Positions 1 through 8,307 of a stretch of 64,000 nucleotides of DNA are shown here, piece by piece. This DNA comes from Streptomyces sp. NBC_01306 (lineage in GTDB: Bacteria > Actinomycetota > Actinomycetes > Streptomycetales > Streptomycetaceae). The DNA lies in the NCBI RefSeq assembly GCF_026340465.1, contig NZ_JAPEPC010000001.1:1801501-1865500 (forward strand), read 5' to 3'. The number at the start of each line of letters is the position of its first letter. Within the stretch, counting starts at the first letter, position 1. The notes below the pieces were generated by a model, which was given only the letters and a program-made list of their open reading frames with translations, did no database searches and was not told where the DNA came from. The position numbers and the translations under genes are program-made.

Positions 1-25
1 CCATCAGATCGGTGGTGTCGCTCAC
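1..25 (-). CDS. rho: Transcription termination factor Rho, N-terminal fragment (runs off window)
   Basis: Only the first eight codons are visible. Read on the minus strand from a GTG at 23-25 they give MSDTTDLM, which is how streptomycete Rho proteins begin as I remember the family. A GGAAGG ribosome-binding site lies about 8 nt upstream. The gene follows thrB on the same strand, the expected neighbour in streptomycetes. Rho is an RNA-dependent hexameric ATPase that ends transcription. The call rests on eight residues plus context. Confidence 0.75.
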
Positions 26-398
26 GAAGGGTCCTTCCCTGGAGCGGGCGTCGGCCTGTCTGGCTCGGCGACCGGTTGTGCTGTCCGACTGCGGTTCTGA
101 TCTTGACTGATCGCGAACCGACGCCGGGGCGGTGGTCCGCCGGGGTACGGCGGAGGGCAAGACGTGCATGGGGTCCGGCAGAGGCCGGTTCCGGAGCGTG
201 CTCGAAACTGCTCAGGCAGGCTGTCAGGCAGTTTGGGAGGCTCCCGGAAGAAAAGGCGGTCCCTGATGGGGACACTGAGCACCGCGCCACAAAGGCGTCG
301 AGTACTGACTTGAGGTTAACACTACCGGATCCAACAAATATTCCCCCTCTCGTTCACCGGCAACCGGACGTGCGTCCAGGCACCCAGTGGCGGGCCGC
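26..398 (-). other. Long leader/intergenic region between thrB and rho
   Basis: 373 bp separate the thrB stop from the rho start. I see no convincing gene. The region is less GC-rich around 300-350, where a minus-strand promoter for rho could lie (TAGTGT near 318-323), but no matching -35 box stands out. A long 5' leader would fit the autoregulation known for rho genes in other bacteria; that link is inference. Confidence 0.4.
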
Positions 399-1316
399 TC
401 AGGTACCCAGTGGCAGGACGCTCGTACCGGTGGCGTCGAGGGGCAGCCGGTTGGCCGCCCACCCTTCGCCGGCCAGGCGTGCGACCTTGTCGGCCGCACT
501 GTTCTCGACCAGCGCGAGCACTGTGGGGCCCGCGCCGGAGATCACCGCGGGGACGCCGTCCGCCCGCAGTCGGTTGACCAGGGCCACGCTCTCGGGCATC
601 GCCGGGGAACGGTACTCCTGGTGCAGCCGGTCTTCGGTGGCGGCCAGCAGCAGCTCGGGGCGCCTGGTCAGCGCCTCCACGAGCAGGGCTGCGCGGCCCG
701 CGTTGGCGGCCGCGTCCACATGGGGGACGGACCGCGGGAGGAGGCCACGGGCCGTCTCGGTGAGCACCGGCCTGCCGGGGACGAAAACCACCGGAACGAT
801 GGAGTCCGCCGGATCCATCCTGATGGCGCGGGCGGTTCCGCCGTCGGTCCAGGCCAGTGTGAAGCCGCCGAGGAGGCAGGCGGCGACGTTGTCGGGGTGG
901 CCCTCGATCTCGGTGGCGAGTTCGAGCAGGGCCTCGTCGTCGAGTTTCTCGGCGCCGCCTATGGTCACGGCCCGGGCGGCGACGATACCGGCGCAGATGG
1001 CGGCGGAGGAGGAGCCGAGGCCGCGGCCGTGCGGGATGCGGTTGGCGCAGACGACTTCGAGGCCGCGCGGCTGCCCGCCGAGCAGATCGAAGGCGGTGCG
1101 CAGCGACCGTACGAGCAGATGGCTCTCGTCGCGCGGGAGCGTCTCGGCGCCCTCACCGGCGATGTCGACGTGCAGCCCGGTGTCGGCGACCCGGACGACC
1201 ACGTCGTCGTACAGCCCCAGCGACAGACCGAAGGCGTCGAAGCCCGGTCCGAGGTTGGCGCTGGTGGCAGGGGTGCGCACCCGGACGGCGGCGGCACGGA
1301 ACGCGGGACCGGCCAT
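399..1316 (-). CDS. thrB: Homoserine kinase
   Basis: 305-residue GHMP-superfamily kinase that phosphorylates L-homoserine to O-phosphohomoserine, the penultimate step of threonine synthesis in the cytoplasm. The N-terminal substrate-binding stretch (TPATSANLGPGFDAFG, about residues 16-31) and the glycine/serine-rich ATP loop (PHGRGLGSSSAA, about 94-105) are intact. A C-terminal GHMP motif, ISGAGPTVLAL, is near residue 265. Length is normal for ThrB. The ATG at 1316 is preceded by AAGGAG. It lies downstream of thrC but is separated from it by about 410 bp and a strong hairpin, so it probably has its own promoter. Confidence 0.95.
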   Translation of the reverse strand: MAGPAFRAAAVRVRTPATSANLGPGFDAFGLSLGLYDDVVVRVADTGLHVDIAGEGAETLPRDESHLLVRSLRTAFDLLGGQPRGLEVVCANRIPHGRGLGSSSAAICAGIVAARAVTIGGAEKLDDEALLELATEIEGHPDNVAACLLGGFTLAWTDGGTARAIRMDPADSIVPVVFVPGRPVLTETARGLLPRSVPHVDAAANAGRAALLVEALTRRPELLLAATEDRLHQEYRSPAMPESVALVNRLRADGVPAVISGAGPTVLALVENSAADKVARLAGEGWAANRLPLDATGTSVLPLGT

Positions 1317-1685
1317 CGCTCTGACGACTCTCCTTGTGAGACTGCGAGTCTGGTTTCGACCGCGGGATTGTTACGGGGAATTCCGCTGTGCTTTCCGGGA
1401 GAACACTCCCCCGGGACCCCTGGACCGGACAACCCCGACAGGCCGAACGGGCACCTGCGGGCCATCACAGCAGCAACACCGCGGCACATGCGGCGGGGTG
1501 GGTTGCCTACAGCTTATCGAAGGAAGGTTCTGTCGCGACATAGGGCGCACAGGAGGCGCACGATGCGTGTCGCACGCTACCCATGCGCTCCGGGCCGGAC
1601 CGGGCCGCCGGACGGCCCGTCCGGCGGGTGATGCGGCAGCTCAGGGGCACAGCCGGGGCACACCTGAAGCACAACCGCACAGCCC
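1317..1685. other. Intergenic region upstream of thrB
   Basis: The gap between thrB and the thrC terminator carries the thrB ribosome-binding site next to the start and, presumably, its promoter near 1505-1530, where the composition is lower in GC. Overlapping open frames here have no family resemblance and I treat them as chance. Confidence 0.4.
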
Positions 1686-1712
1686 GGGGCCCGGTCCGGA
1701 CGGACGGGCCCC
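1686..1712 (-). terminator. Hairpin downstream of thrC
   Basis: Arms GGGGCCCG(G)TCC and GGACGGGCCCC pair around a GGAC loop with one bulged G. The hairpin begins 18 nt after the thrC stop. There is no U-tract, which is usual for streptomycete terminators. It would uncouple thrB from thrC. Confidence 0.65.
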
Positions 1713-1729
1713 GGCGGGCGGGCCGGGAG

Positions 1730-2803
1730 CTACGGGACCAGGCCCAGCCGCTCGGCGGCCACCACGGCGTCGACCGGGACGGTGACCGGCTGCGGCGCTC
1801 CCGCGACGGCCCAGTCCGGGTCCTTGAGGCCGTTGCCGGTGACCGTGCAGACGATCCGCTGGCCGGGGTCGACCTTGCCCTCTTCAGCGGCCTTCAGCAG
1901 ACCGGCGACCGAAGCGGCCGAAGCGGGCTCCACGAAGACACCCTCCTGCGAGGCCAACAGCCGGTACGCGGAGAGGATCTGACGGTCGGTGACCTCGTCG
2001 ATGAAGCCGCCGGACTCCTCGCGCGCGTCGAGCGCGAACTGCCAGGAGGCCGGGTTCCCGATCCGGATCGCCGTCGCGATGGTGGAGGGGTCCTTGACGA
2101 TCTCGCCGCGGACGATGGGGGCGGAGCCGGAGGCCTGGAAGCCCCACATCCGGGGGGTCCGGGTGGCCATCCTGTCCGCCGCGTACTCCTTGTATCCCTT
2201 CCAGTACGCCGTGATGTTACCGGCGTTGCCGACGGGCAGCACATGGATGTCGGGGGCGTCACCGAGCGCGTCGACGATCTCGAAGGCTCCGGTCTTCTGA
2301 CCCTCGATACGGGACGGATTGACCGAATTGACCAGCGCCACCGGGTAGTTGTCCGAGAGCGAGCGGGCCAGCGTCAAGCAGTCGTCGAAGTTGCCGTCCA
2401 CCTGGAGGATCTTCGCGCCGTGCACCAGCGCCTGACCCATCTTGCCGAGGGCGATCTTGCCCTGCGGCACCAGGACCGCGCAGACCATTCCGGCCCGTAC
2501 GGCATAGGCGGCCGCCGAGGCCGATGTATTGCCGGTGGAGGCGCAGATGACGGCCTGCGCGCCCTGCTCCTTGGCGTGGGTGATCGCCATGGTCATGCCC
2601 CGGTCCTTGAAGGACCCCGTGGGGTTGGCGCCCTCGACCTTGAGGTGTACCTCGCAGCCGGTGCGCTCGGAAAGGACCTGCGCGGGGACGAGCGGCGTAC
2701 CGCCCTCACGGAGTGTCACGACCGGTGTCGTGCTCGTGACCGGGAGACGGTCCCGGTACTCCTCGATGATGCCGCGCCACTGGTGGGTGCCCTTGGTGGT
2801 CAT
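1730..2803 (-). CDS. thrC: Threonine synthase
   Basis: 357-residue PLP-dependent fold-type II enzyme converting O-phosphohomoserine to threonine and phosphate. The PLP lysine motif GSFKDRGM is near residues 62-69, [18 protein letters not shown] follows at about 88-105, and the phosphate-binding loop [15 protein letters not shown] is at about 189-203. Length matches the short actinobacterial ThrC class. The start is 6 nt after the hom stop, so hom and thrC are almost certainly cotranscribed and translationally coupled. A hairpin follows the stop. Confidence 0.95.
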   Translation of the reverse strand: MTTKGTHQWRGIIEEYRDRLPVTSTTPVVTLREGGTPLVPAQVLSERTGCEVHLKVEGANPTGSFKDRGMTMAITHAKEQGAQAVICASTGNTSASAAAYAVRAGMVCAVLVPQGKIALGKMGQALVHGAKILQVDGNFDDCLTLARSLSDNYPVALVNSVNPSRIEGQKTGAFEIVDALGDAPDIHVLPVGNAGNITAYWKGYKEYAADRMATRTPRMWGFQASGSAPIVRGEIVKDPSTIATAIRIGNPASWQFALDAREESGGFIDEVTDRQILSAYRLLASQEGVFVEPASAASVAGLLKAAEEGKVDPGQRIVCTVTGNGLKDPDWAVAGAPQPVTVPVDAVVAAERLGLVP

Positions 2804-2809
2804 GGGTCC

Positions 2810-4111
2810 TTACTCCCCTTCAACACGCATGATGCTGGCGACACCGAGCACGGTGTCGAGCTTGCGCAGCGCCTCGACGGTCCCTGAAAGGGCGGCGTCG
2901 GGCGCGCGGTGGGTGACGACGACGAGGGATGCCTCGCCGCCTCCGTCCTGCCGGCCCTGCTGGCGTACCGTGTCGATCGATACGCCCTGCTCGGCGAAGA
3001 CCGTGGCCACCTGGGCGAGAACACCCGGTTTGTCGGCCACGTCGAGGCTGATGTGGTAGCGCGTGACGACATCGCCCATGGGACTCACGGGCAGCATCGT
3101 GTACGCCGACTCGCCGGGCCCGGTGGCCTCGTTGAGCCTGTTCCGGCAGACCGCGACCAGGTCGCCGAGGACCGCGGACGCGGTGGGTGAGCCGCCGGCG
3201 CCGGGGCCGTAGAACATCAGCTGCCCGGCGGCCTCGGCCTCGATGAACACCGCGTTGTACGCCTCGCGCACCGAGGCCAGCGGGTGGCTGAGCGGGATCA
3301 TCGCGGGGTGGACACGGGCGGTGACGGACTTGCCGTCGGCGGCGCGCTCACAGATGGCGAGCAGCTTGACGGTGCAGCCCATGCGCTTGGCGGACGCGAT
3401 GTCGGCCGCGGTGACCTCGGTGAGGCCCTCGCGGTGGACGTCGTCGAGCCGTACCCGCGTGTGGAAGGCGATTCCGGCGAGGATCGCGGCTTTGGCCGCC
3501 GCGTCGAACCCCTCGACGTCCGCCGTCGGGTCGGCCTCGGCGTAGCCGAGCGCGGTGGCCTCGTCCAGCGCCTCCGAGTACCCGGCGCCGGTGCTGTCCA
3601 TCTTGTCGAGGATGAAGTTGGTGGTGCCGTTGACGATGCCCAGGACGCGGTTCACCTTGTCGCCCGCGAGCGATTCGCGCAGCGGGCGGACGAGCGGGAT
3701 CGCACCGGCCACGGCGGCCTCGTAGTAGAGGTCCCTGCCGTGTCCCTGGGCGAGCGCGTGCAGCGCGGTGCCGTCCTTGGCGAGCAGCGCCTTGTTGGCG
3801 GAGACGACGCTCGCGCCGTGCTCGAAGGCGGCGGCGATCAGCGTACGGGCGGGCTCGATGCCCCCGATGACCTCGATCACGACGTCGATGTCCCCGCGTT
3901 TGACCAGGGCCATCGCATCCGTGGTGATGAGCGAGGGGTCGATGCCCTCACGGACCTTGGAAGGGCGGCGGACGGCCACACCGGCGAGCTCGACGGGGGC
4001 GCCGATGCGCGCCGCGAGGTCGTCGGCGTGCGTCGTCATGATGCGCGCCACCTCTGAGCCGACGACTCCACAGCCCAGCAGCGCCACCTTCAGCGGACGC
4101 GTACGCATCAT
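2810..4111 (-). CDS. hom: Homoserine dehydrogenase
   Basis: 433 residues. It reduces aspartate semialdehyde to homoserine with NAD(P)H, the branch point between lysine and threonine/methionine synthesis. An N-terminal Rossmann motif (LLGCGVVGSEVA, about 10-21) leads into the catalytic domain (NGTTNFILDKM, GYAEADPTADVEG with the active-site acids). A C-terminal ACT domain (about 355-430; SLDVADKPGVLAQVA) is the expected threonine-feedback site. Two consecutive ATGs start the frame; either is possible. Gene order lysA-hom-thrC is in one direction, with a hairpin between lysA and hom. Confidence 0.95.
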   Translation of the reverse strand: MMRTRPLKVALLGCGVVGSEVARIMTTHADDLAARIGAPVELAGVAVRRPSKVREGIDPSLITTDAMALVKRGDIDVVIEVIGGIEPARTLIAAAFEHGASVVSANKALLAKDGTALHALAQGHGRDLYYEAAVAGAIPLVRPLRESLAGDKVNRVLGIVNGTTNFILDKMDSTGAGYSEALDEATALGYAEADPTADVEGFDAAAKAAILAGIAFHTRVRLDDVHREGLTEVTAADIASAKRMGCTVKLLAICERAADGKSVTARVHPAMIPLSHPLASVREAYNAVFIEAEAAGQLMFYGPGAGGSPTASAVLGDLVAVCRNRLNEATGPGESAYTMLPVSPMGDVVTRYHISLDVADKPGVLAQVATVFAEQGVSIDTVRQQGRQDGGGEASLVVVTHRAPDAALSGTVEALRKLDTVLGVASIMRVEGE

Positions 4112-4156
4112 CCGACCTCACTTCTCATACTTCTACGTTTGGACCAGTCTCACTCA

Positions 4157-4185
4157 CCGGACGGGGGTTTCTGTCCCCCGTCCGG
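4157..4185 (-). terminator. Perfect hairpin between lysA and hom
   Basis: 11-bp arms CCGGACGGGGG and CCCCCGTCCGG enclose a TTTCTGT loop with no mismatch. It starts 20 nt after the lysA stop and ends about 45 nt before the hom start. It can act as a terminator or as a partial, polar terminator that lowers hom-thrC expression relative to lysA. Confidence 0.75.
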
Positions 4186-4205
4186 ATTCTGAGATGACTA
4201 TTTCA

Positions 4206-5597
4206 CTAGCCGACATCGAGGCGCAGGAGATCTTCCTCCGTCTCACGCCGGACGATCACCCGGGCCGCACCGTCCCTGACGGCGACGACGGGCGGGCGCA
4301 GCGCGTGGTTGTAGTTGCTCGCCATGGCACGGCAGTAGGCGCCGGTGGCCGGGACGGCGAGCAGGTCGCCCGGCGCGAGGTCCGCGGGCAGGAACGCGTC
4401 CTTGACCACGATGTCGCCACTCTCACAGTGCTTGCCGACCACCCGGGCGAGCATCGGCTCTGCGGTGGAGGTGCGGGAGACCAGGGCCACGCTGTACTCG
4501 GCGTCGTAGAGGGCGGTACGGATGTTGTCGGACATCCCGCCGTCGACGCTGACGTAGGTGCGCAGCCCTTCGAGCGGCTTGATGGTCCCGACCTCGTACA
4601 GCGTGAAGGCGGTGGGCCCGACGATGGCGCGCCCCGGCTCGACAGAGATACGCGGGGTGGCGAGACCGGCCGCCTCGCACTCGCGGCTGACGATCTCGCC
4701 GAGTGCCTTGGCGATCTCCTGCGGCTCGCGGGGGTCGTCCTCCGAGGTGTACGCGATGCCGAGGCCGCCGCCGAGGTCGATCTCGGGGAGCTCCACGCCG
4801 TGTTCGTCGCGCACTTCGGCGAGGAGCTGCACGACCCGGCGCGCGGACACCTCGAAGCCCGCCATGTCGAAGATCTGCGAGCCGATGTGCGAGTGGATGC
4901 CGATGAGTTCGAGCCCGTCGAGCTTGAGCGCCCTGCGCACGGCTTCGGCGGCCTGGCCGTCGGCGAGCGCGATCCCGAACTTCTGGTCCTCGTGCGCGGT
5001 GGCGATGAACTCGTGGGTGTGTGCCTCGACGCCGACCGTCACCCGGATCTGGACCCGCTGGCGCACTCCGCGGCTCTGCGCGATGTGGGCGACCCGGACG
5101 ATCTCCTGGAACGAGTCGAGCACGATACGGCCGACTCCGGCCTCGACGGCCCGCTCGATCTCATCGGCGGTCTTGTTGTTGCCGTGGAAGGCGATGCGTG
5201 CGGCGGGCATCCCCGCGGCGAGCGCGGTGGCCAGCTCGCCGCCGGAGCAGACGTCGAGGTTGAGCCCCTCCTCCTGGAGCCACTTCACGACGGCGCGCGA
5301 GAGGAAGGCCTTGCCCGCGTAGAACACGTCCGCGTCCCGCCCGAAGGCGTCGGCCCAGGCCCGGCACCTGGCCCGGAAGTCGGCCTCGTCGAGGAAGTAG
5401 GCGGGGGTGCCGAACTCCTCGGCCAGCCGGGTCACTTCGATGCCGCCGACGGTGACGACCCCGTCCGCGTTACGGCCGACCGTACGCGACCAGACCTTCT
5501 CGTCCAGGGAGTTGAGGTCATCGGCGGGGGCGGAGTAGTGGCCCTCGGTGTAGACATCGGCGTGCCGGGGTCCGGCGGGGTGTGCGGAACGGCTCAT
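4206..5597 (-). CDS. lysA: Diaminopimelate decarboxylase
   Basis: 463-residue PLP enzyme of fold type III that decarboxylates meso-diaminopimelate to lysine, the last step of the pathway. The PLP lysine is in [12 protein letters not shown] (about residues 91-102). The barrel motifs [21 protein letters not shown] and [14 protein letters not shown], and the C-terminal [11 protein letters not shown] and CESGDI (catalytic Cys), are all present. Length is typical. The ATG lies 12 nt after the nrtL stop with a purine-rich ribosome site (GAAGAG), so nrtL and lysA probably share a transcript. Confidence 0.95.
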   Translation of the reverse strand: MSRSAHPAGPRHADVYTEGHYSAPADDLNSLDEKVWSRTVGRNADGVVTVGGIEVTRLAEEFGTPAYFLDEADFRARCRAWADAFGRDADVFYAGKAFLSRAVVKWLQEEGLNLDVCSGGELATALAAGMPAARIAFHGNNKTADEIERAVEAGVGRIVLDSFQEIVRVAHIAQSRGVRQRVQIRVTVGVEAHTHEFIATAHEDQKFGIALADGQAAEAVRRALKLDGLELIGIHSHIGSQIFDMAGFEVSARRVVQLLAEVRDEHGVELPEIDLGGGLGIAYTSEDDPREPQEIAKALGEIVSRECEAAGLATPRISVEPGRAIVGPTAFTLYEVGTIKPLEGLRTYVSVDGGMSDNIRTALYDAEYSVALVSRTSTAEPMLARVVGKHCESGDIVVKDAFLPADLAPGDLLAVPATGAYCRAMASNYNHALRPPVVAVRDGAARVIVRRETEEDLLRLDVG

Positions 5598-5609
5598 CTC
5601 TTCGCTCTT

Positions 5610-6539
5610 TCAGATGTGTTCGGGTGCGCTGATACCGAGCAGGGACAGGCCGCCTGCCAGCACCGTCCCGGCGGCCTCGGTGAGGGCGAGCCGGGAGCGG
5701 TGGGCGGCCGAGGGTTTCTCGTCCCCGACGGGGAGCACCCCGATGTGGAACGCCAGGAAGGCATCGGCGACCACGACGAGCTGCCGGGCGATCCGGTGCC
5801 CCGCGCCGAAGGACGCGGGGGCGGTACGGGGGGTCTCGCGGGGGCCGGGGCCGGTCGCGGACTCGACGGCCGCCGGGTAGTCGGCGAGGGCGGCGACCAG
5901 CGCGGCTGCCTCGCGGTCCCGCTCGCAGGCCGCGTCGTACTCGGTTCCGTACGCGGCACGGAAGCCGAGATCACGGGCGTTGCGCAGCAGGGCGCGGCTG
6001 CGGGCGTGGGCGTACTGCACCCGGAACAGCGGATTGCTCTCGCGCCGCACCAGCAGCCCGGCGCCGGCGCCGCCGAAGAGGGCGCCCCAGCGGGCGGCGT
6101 CGAGGCGCGGGTGGTCGGTGGCGGTGGCGGACGTCCCGCGGGCCGGGCCGCCGGTGCCGGCCGGGGCCGTCGCAGGGTGCGGCTCCGTCCCGCTGCTGCC
6201 CGTCCCGTACCTGGCGCCCTCCGCGAGCACCGTGCGTACGACCGTGCCGGAGCCGTCGGGCACCAGCGTGAAGTTCAGAAAGCCCGGGCCGGTGATCTCG
6301 ACCCGTTCGATCCCCCGCGTACCGGCGATCCGCTGCCGCAGGGCCTCGGCCACCGCGCGGGGGGCCATCCCGGCGGGGCCGGCGAGCTGGAGCGCCGCGC
6401 TGGTCGCGTAGTCGCCGCGCCCGCCGGGCCTGGGCCGCTCGACCCTGACCCGCTCGGGAACGGGCACGGACAGGGCACCCTCGTCGACCGCGCGGCGCAC
6501 GGCGCACGCGACGGTACAGGAGAGCTCTGCGGGAGTCAC
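5610..6539 (-). CDS. nrtL: ArgS-related anticodon-binding protein NrtL
   Basis: 309 residues from GTG 6539. The N-terminal 110 or so resemble the additional domain of arginyl-tRNA synthetase (GDYATSAALQLAG, ITGPGFLNFTLVP). The C-terminal part resembles the DALR anticodon-binding domain (FRVQYAHARSRALLRNARDLG to the end). The Rossmann catalytic core with HIGH/KMSKS is absent, so it cannot be a synthetase. Actinobacteria carry this family beside lysA; its role is unknown. I chose the GTG because a TANNNT box (TACGCT) sits 6 nt upstream, implying a leaderless mRNA, and because family members begin MTPA. An ATG at 6590 in frame is the alternative. A tRNA-Arg gene lies 0.7 kb away. Confidence 0.8.
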   Translation of the reverse strand: MTPAELSCTVACAVRRAVDEGALSVPVPERVRVERPRPGGRGDYATSAALQLAGPAGMAPRAVAEALRQRIAGTRGIERVEITGPGFLNFTLVPDGSGTVVRTVLAEGARYGTGSSGTEPHPATAPAGTGGPARGTSATATDHPRLDAARWGALFGGAGAGLLVRRESNPLFRVQYAHARSRALLRNARDLGFRAAYGTEYDAACERDREAAALVAALADYPAAVESATGPGPRETPRTAPASFGAGHRIARQLVVVADAFLAFHIGVLPVGDEKPSAAHRSRLALTEAAGTVLAGGLSLLGISAPEHI

Positions 6540-6545
6540 AGGTCC

Positions 6546-6551
6546 AGCGTA
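6546..6551 (-). promoter_or_regulatory. -10 box of a leaderless promoter for nrtL-lysA
   Basis: TACGCT on the minus strand ends 6 nt before the nrtL GTG. This spacing places the transcription start at or next to the start codon. No strong -35 hexamer is evident; TTCGCG is about 20 nt upstream. Confidence 0.45.
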
Positions 6552-6594
6552 TGGGAGAAGGGGGGCCACTCCGCGAACCGGTTTCGCCATCCGG

Positions 6595-7053
6595 TCAGCC
6601 GAGGGTGCTCCCGGCCCACCCGGCGGGCCTGCTGCCGCCGGGATTGCTCCGGTCCGGCCCGCCGGCGGGTGACTGCCGGCGCATCAGCCCGCCCACGAGC
6701 CGGACCAGGTCGGCCGGCTCGAAGGGTTTGGCCAGAAAGGCGTCGACGCCGGAGGCGAGCCCGCTCTCCACCTCCTGGTGCGAACAGGCGCTGATGATCG
6801 CGAGCGGGAGCCGGCTGGTCCGCGGGTCGGCACGGAGCCGGGCGGCGGTGCGCAGACCGTCGAGACGGGGCATGACGACGTCGAGGGTGATCACATCAGG
6901 GGAGACCCGGTGGACGACTTCCAGACATTCGGCACCGTCGGCCGCGGTCACGACCTCGAAGCCCTCCAGTTCGAGATTGACCCTGATCAGCTGCCGGATG
7001 ACCTTGTTGTCGTCGACAACGAGCACCCTGCCGTACGTGCCTGACACACCCAC
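6595..7053 (-). CDS. Receiver-only response regulator
   Basis: 152 residues with a single CheY-like receiver domain. The acidic pair is in LVVDDN (about 11-16), the phospho-acceptor Asp is in ITLDVVMP (about 55-62), the Ser/Thr switch position is in IISACSH, and the Lys is in FLAKPFEP (about 106-113). The last 30 residues are a Pro/Gly/Ser-rich tail with no output domain. No histidine kinase is adjacent. It precedes nrtL on the same strand. GTG 7047 is an alternative start. The partner and output are unknown. Confidence 0.85.
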   Translation of the reverse strand: MGVSGTYGRVLVVDDNKVIRQLIRVNLELEGFEVVTAADGAECLEVVHRVSPDVITLDVVMPRLDGLRTAARLRADPRTSRLPLAIISACSHQEVESGLASGVDAFLAKPFEPADLVRLVGGLMRRQSPAGGPDRSNPGGSRPAGWAGSTLG

Positions 7054-7203
7054 GAGCGTAGAACCGCGGCCACCACCGCGTCCGGGTTTTGCCCACTTCC
7101 ACCCCGTGCGGGCACCGAACGCCGGTCACCGCCCAAACCTGTTCCTGGTCACCCCCGCTGAGCTGGTAGGGTTCTACCCGTCGCCGCTCAACGCAGCGAC
7201 AAC

Positions 7204-7275
7204 GCCCCCGTAGCTCAGGGGATAGAGCATCGGCCTCCGGAGCCGGGTGCGCAGGTTCGAATCCTGCCGGGGGCA
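7204..7275 (+). tRNA. tRNA-Arg (anticodon CCG)
   Basis: The cloverleaf can be drawn by hand. The acceptor is GCCCCCG with CGGGGGC. The anticodon stem is TCGGC/GCCGG with loop CTCCGGA, giving anticodon CCG at 7237-7239. The T stem is GCAGG/CCTGC around TTCGAAT. The discriminator is A7275, followed by CC and then G, so the CCA end is not fully encoded. TAGGGT at 7168-7173 is a plausible -10 box. It reads codon CGG, common in this GC-rich genome. Confidence 0.95.
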
Positions 7276-7295
7276 CCGTGTTTCAGGTGCCAAAT

Positions 7296-7334
7296 AGGCC
7301 CTCTGATCAGGCAATATGCCTGACCAGGGGGCCT
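7296..7334 (+). terminator. Long hairpin downstream of tRNA-Arg
   Basis: 18-bp arms starting AGGCCCTCTG and ending CAGGGGGCCT pair around an ATA loop, with one G-T wobble and one A-C mismatch. It begins 21 nt after the tRNA and fits a tRNA terminator. Confidence 0.7.
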
Positions 7335-7492
7335 GTGGCGTATGTGGCGGCGCCCCACCGGAACCACCCCCTGTCCTCTGCTCCATTCGACCCGGGCAGC
7401 CAGGGCGTTGTGCGGTGGCACCGTTGCCCAGATGTGTCCGGCGGGCGCGGAGCCGGGCACCGCCCGCGCCCCGGCTTCTGTGCAACAGGCGC

Positions 7493-8167
7493 TCACCGCA
7501 CCGGCGGGCACTGCCGTCCCATGGCCGCGCAACGTGCTTCGAAGCCCGGGGGCAGCCAGTCGCCCTGAAGCAGACGGGGGTGCGCGGGAAAGGCGGCGCG
7601 TGCGGCCAGGACGAAGACCAACGAGGCCCAGAGCGTGTGCAGTTGTACGGTCATGTAGCCGTTGCCGTACGTGTCCTGGAAGCTGCACTGGACGATCTCG
7701 GGCGCGATCAGCTCCACCGAGTCCAGGCCCGTCCAGCCCAGGTCCAGCGGGTTCTGCTGCTGGCCGAAGACCGCGCGGCGGTCGGTGACCGTGAGTTCGC
7801 CGGGGCCGTCCGGTATCCAGCGGGGTTGCGCGTCGGCGATCGCCCTGTTCCTGCGGGCCGCGTTGCCCACCGCCGAACCGACCATGCTGCCGATCACGAA
7901 GGAGGCGGAGCCGAACGCGACCGTGCTGCTGTTCACGTACGAACCGTTGCCCAGGGCCCGCCAGGTCGAGCGGGCGGCCGGGCCGACCGCCAGGGACAGT
8001 TCGCCCTGGTGGAGCCGCGCCCTCGTGGGAATCGGCGCCCGCCCGCCGATACGGCCCGCTCCGAGGTCGTGCACCAGGCCGCAGGTGTACAGCAGGTGGT
8101 CGTCCAGCACGTTCCAGCCGTGCTGCTCCGTGATGTCCGGGCCTTCCCCGCGCCACTTGGATCCCAT
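7493..8167 (-). CDS. Hypothetical protein
   Basis: 224 residues, family not recognised. The ATG at 8167 follows a GGGGGA ribosome site at good spacing; longer upstream starts lack one. The protein has a small hydrophobic, Gly/Ser/Ala-rich segment (about residues 76-102), perhaps a single membrane span. Around it are beta-rich stretches (AGRIGGRAPIPTRARLHQGE, PGELTVTDRRAVFG, LDSVELIAPEIVQCSF). The phrase LTVTDRRAVFG followed by a W/D-containing strand is reminiscent of small PH-like modules, but I cannot assign a domain. A hairpin upstream separates it from the MFS gene. Confidence 0.7.
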   Translation of the reverse strand: MGSKWRGEGPDITEQHGWNVLDDHLLYTCGLVHDLGAGRIGGRAPIPTRARLHQGELSLAVGPAARSTWRALGNGSYVNSSTVAFGSASFVIGSMVGSAVGNAARRNRAIADAQPRWIPDGPGELTVTDRRAVFGQQQNPLDLGWTGLDSVELIAPEIVQCSFQDTYGNGYMTVQLHTLWASLVFVLAARAAFPAHPRLLQGDWLPPGFEARCAAMGRQCPPVR

Positions 8168-8258
8168 GGTTTCCCCCGATCTCCCGTTCCCGGCCCCCCT
8201 TTCCGGCCGGTGACTGACATCGTAGAGATCGTTCCGTGGCCGCCGCCCCATGTTTCGC

Positions 8259-8288
8259 CGGGGACCCGGCCGGCAAGCCGGGTCCCCG
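8259..8288 (-). terminator. Hairpin after the MFS transporter gene
   Basis: 11-bp perfect arms CGGGGACCCGG and CCGGGTCCCCG with loop CCGGCAAG, starting 19 nt after the transporter stop at 8308. Confidence 0.7.
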
Positions 8289-8307
8289 ACCTCACAGGGC
8301 AATACGC

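Noticed and set aside
76..1785. Long plus-strand open frame opposite thrB
   Set aside because: High-GC genomes give long antisense frames. The composition is Arg/Pro/Ser-rich with no domain, and thrB on the other strand is certain.
3768..6794. A 1,008-codon plus-strand frame opposite hom, lysA and nrtL
   Set aside because: It is a mirror of third-position GC in three certain minus-strand genes; no start signal or domain.
7204..7334. tRNA-Arg 3' end as a phage or ICE attachment site
   Set aside because: No integrase, no repeat of the tRNA 3' end and no element follow; the downstream inverted repeat fits a terminator.
6896..7485. Minus-strand open frames across the tRNA-Arg, one containing PPAGFEPAHPAPEAD-like sequence
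   Set aside because: These are translations antisense to the tRNA and its flank, a familiar artefact. No ribosome site or family supports them.
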